NCBI RefSeq assembly: GCF_010548275.1
Contig: NZ_JAAGLT010000012.1
Span: forward strand, 161,023-225,022
Length of the DNA: 64,000 nt
Source of the DNA: Streptomyces sp. SID12488
Lineage (GTDB): Bacteria; Actinomycetota; Actinomycetes; Streptomycetales; Streptomycetaceae
Direction of reading: 5' to 3'
Part shown: piece by piece, positions 17,257-24,029 of the stretch
How the letters are laid out: each line of letters opens with the position of its first letter
Numbering within the stretch: position 1 is the first letter of the stretch
Notes under the pieces: generated by a model
What the model saw: only the letters and a program-made list of their open reading frames with translations
What the model was told of the DNA's origin: nothing
The model's database searches: none
Program-made: the position numbers and the translations under genes

Positions 17257-18188
17257 GCGTGTACGAGGCCGAACTCGTCGTCGAGCGGCGGGAGTCGGCC
17301 GCCGACGGCGTGCTGGCACTCACCCTGCGGCATCCGCTGGGCGAGGAGCTCCCGGACTGGGAGCCGGGCGCGCATGTCGATGTCGTGCTCGGGCCGGAGC
17401 TGGAGCGGCAGTACTCGCTGTGCGGTGACCCCGCGGACCGGTCTGCGTGGCGGATCGCGGTGCTGCGTGAGCCGGACGGGCGCGGCGGATCGGCCTACGT
17501 ACACGGGCAGTTGGGGCTCGGTGACAAGGTGCGGGTAAGCGGCCCCCGAAACCACTTCGCGCTCAGGCCGGCGCCCCGCTACCGCTTCGTCGCCGGCGGT
17601 ATCGGCATCACACCGATCCTGCCGATGCTCGCCGCCGCCGAGGCCGCGGGCGCCGAGTGGACGCTGCTTTACGGCGGGCGCACCCGCGACTCCATGGCGT
17701 TCACGGAGGAGTTGGGGCGGTACGGGGACAAGGTCACGTTCGCCCCGCAGGACGAGACCGGGCTCCTGGACCTCGACTCGGAGATCGGGCGACTGCCGGA
17801 AGGCACCCTCGTCTACTGCTGCGGACCCGGTGCCCTTCTCGACGCGGTGGAGTCGGTCTGCCCGGCCGGTGCGCTGCACGTCGAGCGGTTCGCGCCCAAG
17901 GTCCAACAGGCCGGTGTCGACACCGAGTTCGAGGTTGTCCTGCAGCGCAGCGGTCGTACGCTGACCGTGCCCGTCGAGGTGTCCGTGCTGGACGCGGTGC
18001 GCGGCGCCGGGGTCGAGGTGCTCTTCTCGTGCACCGAGGGCACCTGCGGCACATGTGAGACGGACGTGGTCGAAGGCACCCCGGACCACCGGGACTCGGT
18101 GCTCTCTGACGAAGAGCGGGAGGCGGGCGAGACGATGCTCATCTGCGTGTCCCGGTGCCGTGGCCCACGACTCGTCCTCGACCTCTAG
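17253..18188 (+). CDS. vanB: vanillate O-demethylase, ferredoxin reductase subunit
   Basis: A 311-residue electron-transfer partner of VanA. The N-terminal flavin domain has 'ERQYSLCGDP' (RxYS, residues about 52-55), the nicotinamide-binding part shows 'VAGGIGITPILPML' at about 113-126, and the C-terminus is a plant-type [2Fe-2S] ferredoxin with 'SCTEGTCGTCETDVVEG' and a last Cys in 'MLICVSRC'. This domain order is that of class IA reductases such as VanB. The ATG overlaps the stop of the small upstream gene. It moves electrons from NAD(P)H via flavin and its cluster to the Rieske centre of VanA. Confidence 0.93.
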   Translation: MSVYEAELVVERRESAADGVLALTLRHPLGEELPDWEPGAHVDVVLGPELERQYSLCGDPADRSAWRIAVLREPDGRGGSAYVHGQLGLGDKVRVSGPRNHFALRPAPRYRFVAGGIGITPILPMLAAAEAAGAEWTLLYGGRTRDSMAFTEELGRYGDKVTFAPQDETGLLDLDSEIGRLPEGTLVYCCGPGALLDAVESVCPAGALHVERFAPKVQQAGVDTEFEVVLQRSGRTLTVPVEVSVLDAVRGAGVEVLFSCTEGTCGTCETDVVEGTPDHRDSVLSDEEREAGETMLICVSRCRGPRLVLDL

Positions 18189-18244
18189 AGCCACCGTCCC
18201 GCCGTCCCGGTCCCGCCGGGGCGGCGACTCACACGGCAAAGGCA

Positions 18245-18274
18245 TTGACCCTGCTTCACCCGGGGCTTTACGTT
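18245..18274 (+). promoter_or_regulatory. sigma-70-like promoter of the ABC operon
   Basis: TTGACC (18245-18250) and TACGTT (18269-18274) are separated by 18 nt, with operator-like repeats beginning 9 nt downstream. Good match to a vegetative promoter. Confidence 0.55.
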
Positions 18275-18282
18275 CCCGCTGA

Positions 18283-18318
18283 GAACGACTGAGCACGTCT
18301 GCGAACGACTGAGCACGT
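18283..18318. repeat. two 16-bp direct repeats downstream of the ABC promoter
   Basis: GAACGACTGAGCACGT occurs perfectly at 18283-18298 and 18303-18318, 20 bp apart (about two helical turns, same face of DNA). An inverted AGCACG/CGTGCT (18312-18317, 18320-18325) overlaps the second copy. Likely a repressor site just downstream of the start of transcription. Confidence 0.65.
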
Positions 18319-18395
18319 TCGTGCTGTCCGCGCACAACTCGCCACCACCTGGCACAACCTGTCGGAGTACCACGATCGGTCCCACAGGAGGAGTC

Positions 18396-19367
18396 TTGCG
18401 TCGTCTCTTAACCGGCCTCACGGCCGTCACGCTCCTGGTCACCGCGACGGCCTGTGGGTCGTCGGACGGTTCCGGTTCGCCGGACGGCACCACGCCGTCC
18501 GGCGGCACGACCACTCTCAAGGTCGGCATCATCCCCATCGTCGATGTCGCGCCCCTCTATCTCGGTCAGCAGAAGGGCTTCTTCAGCGAGCGCGGGCTCA
18601 AGCTGTCCATGACCCTCGCGCAGGGCGGCGCGGCGATCGTGCCGGGTGTCGTCAGCGGGCAGTTCCAGTTCGGCTTCAGCAACGTGACGTCACTGATGAT
18701 CGCCCAGGCCAACAGCGTGCCCGTCAAGGCCGTCGCCAACGGCATCGCATCAACTGGTGTACAGGGCAAGGACTTCAGCGCCATCACCGTGAAGAAGGAC
18801 AGCCCGATCAGGTCGGCGAAGGACCTCGAGGGCAAGAAGGTCGCCGTCAACACCCTCAAGAACATCAACGAGACCTCGGTGCGCGAGTCTGTGCGCAAGG
18901 CGGGCGGCGACCCGGACAAGGTGAAGTTCGTCGAGCTGGCCTTCGACCAGATGCCCGCCGCCCTCGACGGCGGCCAGATCGACGCGGCCCAGGTCGTCGA
19001 ACCCGCCCTCGCGACGGTCAAGAGCCAGGGCGGCCGTGAGATCGCCTGGCCGCTGGTGGACGTCGCGCCGAACTGCACCGTCGCGATGTACTTCACCTCG
19101 ACCCAGTACGCCCGGAAGAACCCGGAGTTGGTGAAGAAGTTCCAGGAGGCCACCGCCGAGTCCCTCGCGTACGCCGACGCCCACCCGGACGAGGCCCGCC
19201 AGGCCGTCACGACGTACACCAGGATCCCGGCGGATGTGCTGGCGAAGGTGACCCTGCCGAAGTGGCCTGCCGAGGCGAACCGTGCCTCCATCGAGGCGCT
19301 GGAGAAGCTGGGCGAGGCGGACGGTCTCTTCAAGCAGTCCCCCGACCTGGACAAGCTGTTGCCGTGA
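18396..19367 (+). CDS. ABC-transporter substrate-binding lipoprotein (NMT1/SsuA-like), contains a TTA codon
   Basis: A 323-residue periplasmic-type binding protein. The TTG at 18396 is the start because AGGAGG lies 4 nt before it and a lipoprotein signal begins there: 'RRLLTGLTAVTLLVTATAC', lipidated Cys at about residue 20. The mature part is NMT1/THI5- and SsuA-like: 'VGIIPIVDVAPLYLGQQKG', 'GGAAIVPGVVSGQFQFGF', 'KDLEGKKVAVNTLKN', as in nitrate/sulfonate/taurine/thiamine-precursor uptake. Codon 5 is TTA (18408-18410), which needs the bldA tRNA in Streptomyces. It sits after vanAB, so an aromatic or sulfonated substrate is conceivable. The permease that should follow is broken, so the system may be dead or use a permease from elsewhere. 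Confidence 0.88.
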   Translation: MRRLLTGLTAVTLLVTATACGSSDGSGSPDGTTPSGGTTTLKVGIIPIVDVAPLYLGQQKGFFSERGLKLSMTLAQGGAAIVPGVVSGQFQFGFSNVTSLMIAQANSVPVKAVANGIASTGVQGKDFSAITVKKDSPIRSAKDLEGKKVAVNTLKNINETSVRESVRKAGGDPDKVKFVELAFDQMPAALDGGQIDAAQVVEPALATVKSQGGREIAWPLVDVAPNCTVAMYFTSTQYARKNPELVKKFQEATAESLAYADAHPDEARQAVTTYTRIPADVLAKVTLPKWPAEANRASIEALEKLGEADGLFKQSPDLDKLLP

Positions 19368-19694
19368 GGGCGACGAACGCCTTGACCGGCGCGGCTCGGT
19401 CTCGTCGAGGAGGCGTACTTCCCGCCCGTCGCCCGGATCACCGGCGCCCTCGGCCACGAGCTGTCCGACGAGACGTTCGGGACGGCGCTCGGCGACACGC
19501 CCACCAGCTGGGCGCCGGGGCCGGCGGTCGCGGTGGGCGCCGGCATCGTCGTCGTGAACCTCGTCCTGGGTCTGCTCGGCTTCGCCCTCTCCGTCGTCTT
19601 CCAGCTGGTCGAGGGACGCGTTCTCGGCCGGGACGGCCTGCGCGCCTCGGCCCGGCGGTCGCCGCGGACCCTCGTGAACGTGAAAGGGCGATCC
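19364..19694 (+). pseudogene. decayed ABC permease: frameshift plus large internal deletion
   Basis: A GTG overlapping the lipoprotein stop (19364) begins 'VRATNALTGAAR', typical of a permease N-terminus. Near 19395-19407 the frame shifts by one, and coding continues as 'VEEAYFPPVARITGALGHEL' and 'DETFGTALGDT'. At about 19540 it jumps to a permease C-terminus, 'NLVLGLLGFALSVVFQLVEG' then 'LRASAR'. Permeases of this type have about 250 residues with a central EAA loop; that middle part is absent. The remaining frame reads through without a stop into the ATPase. Whether one gene or two adjoining permease genes collapsed cannot be told. Confidence 0.8.
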
Positions 19695-20507
19695 ATGGGC
19701 GCGCTTCTCGATGTCACCGGCCTGAACAAGGTCTACGACGGTTCCGGGCGCCGGGTCGAGGCGGTGCGGGACCTCACCTTCGGCGTCGAGGCGGGTGAAC
19801 TCGTGTGTCTGGTCGGGCCGTCGGGGTGCGGCAAGACGACGCTGCTCAAATGTGTGGGCGGGCTGCTGGCGCCGACGGCCGGCCAAGTCACGCTCGCGGG
19901 GCGGCCGGTGAGCGGGCCGCCGCCCGGAATGGCCCTCGTCCTCCAGGAGTACGGCCGCAGCCTGTTCCCCTGGACGCGTGTCGGCGACAACGTCGAACTG
20001 CCCCTGAGGCAGAAGAACCTGGCCAGGACCCGGCGCCGCGAGCTGGTCGCGGACGCGCTGCGGTCGGTCGGCCTCGCAGACGCGGCCGGGGCCTACCCCT
20101 GGCAGCTGTCCGGCGGTATGCAGCAGCGGGTCGCGATCGCCCGCGCGCTCGCCTACGAGCCCGAAGTGCTGTTGATGGACGAGCCGTTCGCGGCGGTCGA
20201 CGCCCAGACGCGCGCCGATCTGGAGGATCTCGTACGGGGGCTGTGGCGGGTGCGCGGGATGACGATCCTGTTCGTCACGCACGACATCGACGAGGCCGTG
20301 TATCTCGGTCAGCGGGTGATCGTCCTGTCCGCGTCCCCGACCGTCGTCAGGAAGGAGCTGAGGATCGATCTGCCGGACGAGCGCGACCAGTTGCACACCA
20401 GGGTCGCGCCCCGCTTCGCCCAACTCCGTACGCAGGTGTACGAGCAGATCCAGGCGGCCAAGCGCGCAACACCCTCACCGGGTCCGGGTCCGACGGACAG
20501 GATCTGA
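19695..20507 (+). CDS. ABC-transporter ATPase (SsuB/TauB-like)
   Basis: A 270-residue nucleotide-binding subunit with all motifs intact: Walker A 'GPSGCGKTT', Q-loop 'LVLQEYGRSLFPW', signature 'LSGGMQQR', Walker B 'VLLMDEPF' and H-loop 'FVTHDIDEA'. The family is that of nitrate/sulfonate/taurine importers, matching the lipoprotein at 18396. The ATG at 19695 is taken as the start; the frame is open further upstream only because the permease remnant lost its stop, so a longer fusion protein cannot be excluded. Its own permease partner is destroyed. Confidence 0.88.
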   Translation: MGALLDVTGLNKVYDGSGRRVEAVRDLTFGVEAGELVCLVGPSGCGKTTLLKCVGGLLAPTAGQVTLAGRPVSGPPPGMALVLQEYGRSLFPWTRVGDNVELPLRQKNLARTRRRELVADALRSVGLADAAGAYPWQLSGGMQQRVAIARALAYEPEVLLMDEPFAAVDAQTRADLEDLVRGLWRVRGMTILFVTHDIDEAVYLGQRVIVLSASPTVVRKELRIDLPDERDQLHTRVAPRFAQLRTQVYEQIQAAKRATPSPGPGPTDRI

Positions 20508-20528
20508 GCCGGTGAGGTGAACGGGCGG

Positions 20529-20575
20529 TGGCCCCGGTGCCGTCGACGACCTGAACGCCGGCGGTTCCGGGGCCA
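20529..20575. terminator. long-loop GC hairpin between convergent genes
   Basis: TGGCCCCGG (20529-20537) pairs with CCGGGGCCA (20567-20575), 9 bp, between the ABC ATPase (+) and the MmyB-like gene (-). Confidence 0.55.
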
Positions 20576-20584
20576 GGTCCCGTC

Positions 20585-21256
20585 TCACGCCTCCGGGGCC
20601 GGCACCACGCTCAGGTGGCTCGCCGAGCGCCGCGGGCGGCGTGGTCCGCGTGCGGCGTCCGCCGGGCGCCGCGTCTCGCGGAGCACCAGCGTCAGCCTCG
20701 TATAGCCCATGTTCTCAAGGGACTTGGGGGTCTCGCCCACGACGCGGCACTCGGTGGCGCCCCAGCGCGGGTCGGGGTGCAGCAGCGGTCGTACGGCCCC
20801 GTCGTGCTGGACGGCCTCGGCGCCGACCGCCCGGATCCAGTGCGGCAGGCCCTGCCGGTAGGCGGCCTCCATGATCGGGTCCTGGGCGATGTCCCGGCGG
20901 ATCGCCTGGAGGCCGCGGTCCTGGGCATGCCGCTCCACCGCGGCGGCGAAGTGGGCGAGCATCGGCAGGCACCAGCTCGACTCGTGCTCGCCGAGCACCG
21001 TGCCGGCGTCCGGGTGGAAAAGGACGAAACGGAGGAAGTTGTCACCGGGCATCGCCGTGGGATGCGGGCCGACGGCGCGGAAAAGTGTCTCGAACGCGGC
21101 GTTGGAGAGGACCACGTCCCAGCGGTGGTCGACGACGACGGACGGGAAGGCCAGGGCATCCAGAAGCATGGCGTAGTCCCGCAGATACGCCTGGGCCTCG
21201 GGCCCCTCGGGGACGGGCCGCGGCGTCGGCCGCTGCCCTCCTGCCTGAAATGCCAT
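20585..21256 (-). CDS. MmyB-type ligand-binding domain protein lacking an HTH
   Basis: A 223-residue protein. From about residue 24 it matches the MmyB-like transcription-regulator ligand-binding domain (a PAS-like fold): 'FPSVVVDHRWDVVLSNAAFE', 'MPGDNFLRFVLFHPDAG', 'AHFAAAVERHAQDRGLQAI', ending 'MGYTRLTLVLRETRRP' and a basic, Pro/Arg-rich tail. MmyB regulators normally carry an XRE-type HTH of about 80 residues before this domain; here only about 20 residues precede it, so it cannot bind DNA in the usual way. It is divergent from an XRE-regulator gene, which could supply the DNA-binding partner. That pairing is inference. Confidence 0.8.
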   Translation of the reverse strand: MAFQAGGQRPTPRPVPEGPEAQAYLRDYAMLLDALAFPSVVVDHRWDVVLSNAAFETLFRAVGPHPTAMPGDNFLRFVLFHPDAGTVLGEHESSWCLPMLAHFAAAVERHAQDRGLQAIRRDIAQDPIMEAAYRQGLPHWIRAVGAEAVQHDGAVRPLLHPDPRWGATECRVVGETPKSLENMGYTRLTLVLRETRRPADAARGPRRPRRSASHLSVVPAPEA

Positions 21257-21327
21257 CGGGAGGTCACCCCTCTTGCCTATGCGGCCTTCACGCGGCGCCC
21301 TGATCCTGATGCCCTGGGATGAGCCGT

Positions 21328-21359
21328 GTCAACTATCGTGGCATTTCATGCCTGTTGAC
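21328..21359. promoter_or_regulatory. nested palindromes in the MmyB-like / XRE divergent promoter
   Basis: GTCAAC (21328-21333) and GTTGAC (21354-21359) enclose GGCAT (21340-21344) and ATGCC (21348-21352). A further GCCAC/GTGGC pair lies at 21371-21384. Candidate operator for the XRE regulator; the outer right arm also forms a TTGACG -35-like hexamer. Confidence 0.5.
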
Positions 21360-21522
21360 GGCTGAATCTGGCCACAGATGTGGCGAGAGCTGGATGTGAG
21401 TTCGAACAACCCGCTACTCTCTCCGGGCAGTTCACGGTGCCTGACGAGGTCGCGGATTACGCACCCGTCATGGATGACGCGCACAGACACAAAAGACTCA
21501 GAAGACGGTAGGAGACCTGTCG

Positions 21523-22179
21523 GTGACGGATGGCTACGAGGTTCCGGGCGCCACGGCGACGGTTCTGCTGTCCGCCGTCGTGCTCCGGGTCACCGCACTC
21601 GCGGACCGGCTCGGTGTGTCGCACGCCGAGGTCTTCCACACCGGGCGGCTCTCCGCCGCGTCCGGTGTTCCGGAGAGCGTCGTCAAGGCCCTGCTGAGCG
21701 GGCAGAGCGCCGGCGAACCCGATCTCCAGGCCCGTTTCCTGCAGCGACTGGGACTGCTGCGCCGCACGCGCCTCAAGCCGAACGGCCGCAAGTACACGCA
21801 GCAGGAGATCGCCGACGGCGCCGGAATGTCGCGCCAGCAGGCGGGCGCCCTCATCAACGGCGACCGGCGCCCCACCATGGAGCACTGCGACGCCATCCAG
21901 CGCTTCTTCAGAGTGCACGCCGGTTTCCTCAGCGCGGAGGATCCCGAGGCGCTCGCGGGCGCCCTCCAGCGCTCCGAACAGGAGCTTCTGCAGCGACTCG
22001 CCGACCGTGACCGCGAGGCGGCGAAAGCCGCCGGCGACCCGCTGGAGCGGCTGCTTCAGGACCACGGCGTCCGCGGAATCGCCTGGCGGGCCGCGCAGCT
22101 GCCCTCCGACCAGCACCGCGACAAGGTCGCCGAGTGGCTGGACATGCTTCTGGAGAGCGTCAAGCGGCCGGAGTCGTGA
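21523..22179 (+). CDS. XRE-family HTH regulator paired with an HExxH peptidase
   Basis: A 218-residue protein starting at GTG 21523, with AGGAG about 8 nt upstream. An HTH of the XRE type is at about residues 90-118 ('YTQQEIADGAGMSRQQAGAL' then 'INGDRRP'), and a second helix-rich segment at about 40-80 ('GRLSAASGVPESVVKALLSG') looks like a degenerate first HTH. The C-terminal half is helical and charged. It is followed within a few nucleotides by an ImmA/IrrE-like peptidase gene and a 7-TM protein gene. Such trios recur in streptomycetes, often labelled toxin-antitoxin-like, but function is not established. Confidence 0.85.
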   Translation: MTDGYEVPGATATVLLSAVVLRVTALADRLGVSHAEVFHTGRLSAASGVPESVVKALLSGQSAGEPDLQARFLQRLGLLRRTRLKPNGRKYTQQEIADGAGMSRQQAGALINGDRRPTMEHCDAIQRFFRVHAGFLSAEDPEALAGALQRSEQELLQRLADRDREAAKAAGDPLERLLQDHGVRGIAWRAAQLPSDQHRDKVAEWLDMLLESVKRPES

Positions 22180-22187
22180 TCCGAGGG

Positions 22188-22739
22188 ATGACTGTGAACA
22201 TCGGCAAGGAAATGCGCCGTCTGTGCGGCGAGTTGGTGACCGAGCTGAGTCTCCCGGCACCAGCCGAACCCGCCGACCTCTACGCCGCGCTGTGCGACGC
22301 CATGAGCAGACGCCGCGGCCGTCCCGTCCTGTTCCGCGCGGCTCCCTTCCCGCCCGGAACGGCCAGCGGGCTGTGGCTCGACATGGCCGACCAGGACCTC
22401 ATCGTGGTCGAGGAACGCACCGCGCCCGACCACCAGTTGGTGATCCTCGGGCACGAGCTGTGGCACATGCAGGCCGGGCACTGCGGCCACCACGTCGAGG
22501 GCGCGGCGGTCGCCGCCCGGCTGCTCAGCGACACCGCGGACCTCCAGGCCACGATCCGCAAGGTGGCCGCCCGCACCCGCTCCGACCTCGCCGACGAGCA
22601 GGACGCCGAAAGCTTCGGCCTGCTGCTGGCGAGCAAGTGCCGTACGTGGCTCGCCGGTTCGGCGCGGCAGCCGGTGCGGCGCGATCAGCTCGCGGGCCGC
22701 ATCGAGGCCTCCCTGGGCTATCGCGGGCCACAGAGCTGA
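22188..22739 (+). CDS. ImmA/IrrE-like zinc peptidase domain protein
   Basis: A 183-residue protein carrying the zinc-peptidase motif H89-E-L-W-H93 in 'ILGHELWHMQAGHCGHH', typical of the ImmA/IrrE (COG2856) group. These peptidases cleave an XRE-type repressor encoded next door in several known systems. The start is uncertain: GTG 22176 overlaps the regulator's stop, ATG 22188 is listed, and GTG 22194 has GAGGG at the best distance. It sits between the XRE regulator and the membrane-protein gene, so the natural hypothesis is membrane signal, then peptidase, then cleavage of the regulator. Confidence 0.85.
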   Translation: MTVNIGKEMRRLCGELVTELSLPAPAEPADLYAALCDAMSRRRGRPVLFRAAPFPPGTASGLWLDMADQDLIVVEERTAPDHQLVILGHELWHMQAGHCGHHVEGAAVAARLLSDTADLQATIRKVAARTRSDLADEQDAESFGLLLASKCRTWLAGSARQPVRRDQLAGRIEASLGYRGPQS

Positions 22740-22752
22740 GGCGGCGCCCGCC

Positions 22753-23934
22753 GTGAACGACTCCAGTTACTACGTGCCGTCCACCGCGATGGTGATCGTC
22801 CTCCTCCTCAAGGGCCGGGCGGTGCTGCGCGCCTGGCGCGACCCACTGCTGCGGTCGGTGTACGCGCTGCTCCTGCTGTCCGTGCTGGTGTTCTTCTTCG
22901 CGGCCCCGCCGACCATCGCGTGGGTCAACCACGTCACCGCCGTCCCGAACTTCTCGGCGCCGCTGGTGTACTGCCTGCTGAGCGCCTTCAGCGCCTCCTG
23001 CCTGGTGCTGATCATCAACTGGCGCGGCGGCCCGCCCGAGGCCACCCGGCGCGCATCTCGGCGCTGGATCGCCGGGTACGCGGTGGTCATCCTGGCCACG
23101 GCCGCCCTGTTCGCGCTCGGGGACGCGCCCGAACAGCGCCTGCGCGACTTCGACACGCACTACGCCAACACCCCGTTCATCCGCGAGATGATCGTGCTGT
23201 ACCTCGTCGCGCTCACGGCCTCGAACATCGCGATGAACATGGTGTGCTGGCCGTGGGCACTCCAGGTGCACGGCTGGCTACGGGTGGGGCTGCTCGTCAT
23301 CGTGGCCGGTTTCTTCTGCAACATCGCCTTCGCGGCCACCAAGCTGACGGCCGTGATCGCCCGCTGGAACGGCGAGAACCTCGACTATCTGAGCACCTAC
23401 GTCGCCCCCGCGATGGCCGCCTCCGCGGAGATCGTCACCGCGGCCGGCTTCTTCATCCCGCTGGCCTTCCAGCGCGTCGGGGACGTGTGGAGCACCTGGT
23501 CGACGTACCGCCGTCTGAGCCCGCTGTGGCGGGAGCTCGCCCCCCTGTCGGACCACGGCGACCGTGCGGTCCGGATCGCCTGGTGGTCCCCCGCCGAACT
23601 CCAGGTCACCCAGCGGGAGTCCGACATCCACGACGGCATGCTCAGCCTGTACCCGTACTTCGACCCGGCCGTCCGCACCCGGGCCTACGAAGCCGCCCGC
23701 ACCTCAGGGTCCTCCCCCGAGGGAGCCCGGGCCGAGGCGGACGCGGCGATGGTGACAGCGGCCTTACGGGCCCGGGCGGCGGACCCGGAGGGCACGGTCG
23801 TCAACGCGGCGGCGACAGGGGAAGGCGGAGCCCCGGCAGCCGAGGGCCCCCGCGACCTGGTCGCCATGTCCCACGCCCTGCGCCGGTCCCCGGTGGTCGC
23901 GGCGGTACGAGAAGGAGCGGTGGCCTGGCAGTAG
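22753..23934 (+). CDS. seven-helix membrane protein with cytoplasmic domain (MAB_1171c/DUF6545-like), TTA codon
   Basis: A 393-residue protein starting at GTG 22753, 14 nt after the peptidase gene. About seven hydrophobic helices cover residues 5-240, including 'LLLLSVLVFFFAAPP', 'VGLLVIVAGFFCNIAFAATK' and 'VTAAGFFIPLAF'. A cytoplasmic tail of about 145 residues follows, with 'TQRESDIHDGMLSLYPYF' matching the tail of the MAB_1171c-type proteins I know from actinobacteria. The 7-TM plus soluble tail layout suggests a sensor rather than a pump. A TTA codon at 23764-23766 (codon 338) makes full-length translation bldA-dependent. No known ligand. Confidence 0.8.
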   Translation: MNDSSYYVPSTAMVIVLLLKGRAVLRAWRDPLLRSVYALLLLSVLVFFFAAPPTIAWVNHVTAVPNFSAPLVYCLLSAFSASCLVLIINWRGGPPEATRRASRRWIAGYAVVILATAALFALGDAPEQRLRDFDTHYANTPFIREMIVLYLVALTASNIAMNMVCWPWALQVHGWLRVGLLVIVAGFFCNIAFAATKLTAVIARWNGENLDYLSTYVAPAMAASAEIVTAAGFFIPLAFQRVGDVWSTWSTYRRLSPLWRELAPLSDHGDRAVRIAWWSPAELQVTQRESDIHDGMLSLYPYFDPAVRTRAYEAARTSGSSPEGARAEADAAMVTAALRARAADPEGTVVNAAATGEGGAPAAEGPRDLVAMSHALRRSPVVAAVREGAVAWQ

Positions 23935-23948
23935 AGGCTGCGCTGCCG

Positions 23949-24026
23949 TTTTCAGGGGCGCGGGGCTGTGTCGATGTGCGGCTCCGCCGCGTGGGCGCGA
24001 CAAGCCAGGACGGCGCCGCAGCCGCA
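23949..24026. repeat. Streptomyces-type extragenic repeat element
   Basis: The stretch beginning TTTTCAGGGGCGCGGGGCTG and continuing through GCGGCTCCGCCGC to GGCGCCGCAGCCGC is, from memory, a very common intergenic repeat in Streptomyces genomes. It can fold (GCGG/CCGC) and lies between convergent genes, where it may act as a terminator. Confidence 0.65.
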
Positions 24027-24029
24027 AAA

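Noticed and set aside
13501..17323. Very long open frames antisense to the phospholipase gene (13501-14727 plus) and overlapping it and vanA (14918-17323 minus)
   Set aside because: They are shadows caused by high third-position GC; they lack ribosome sites and family motifs, while the opposite strand encodes clear phospholipase C and VanA.
19380..19410. Programmed frameshift in the ABC permease
   Set aside because: No slippery heptamer or pseudoknot-like structure, and the middle of the permease is missing anyway, so simple decay is the better reading.
21523..23934. Classical toxin-antitoxin module
   Set aside because: The regulator is not small, the HExxH protein has no toxin fold, and a third membrane protein is attached; a peptidase-regulator signalling set fits better.
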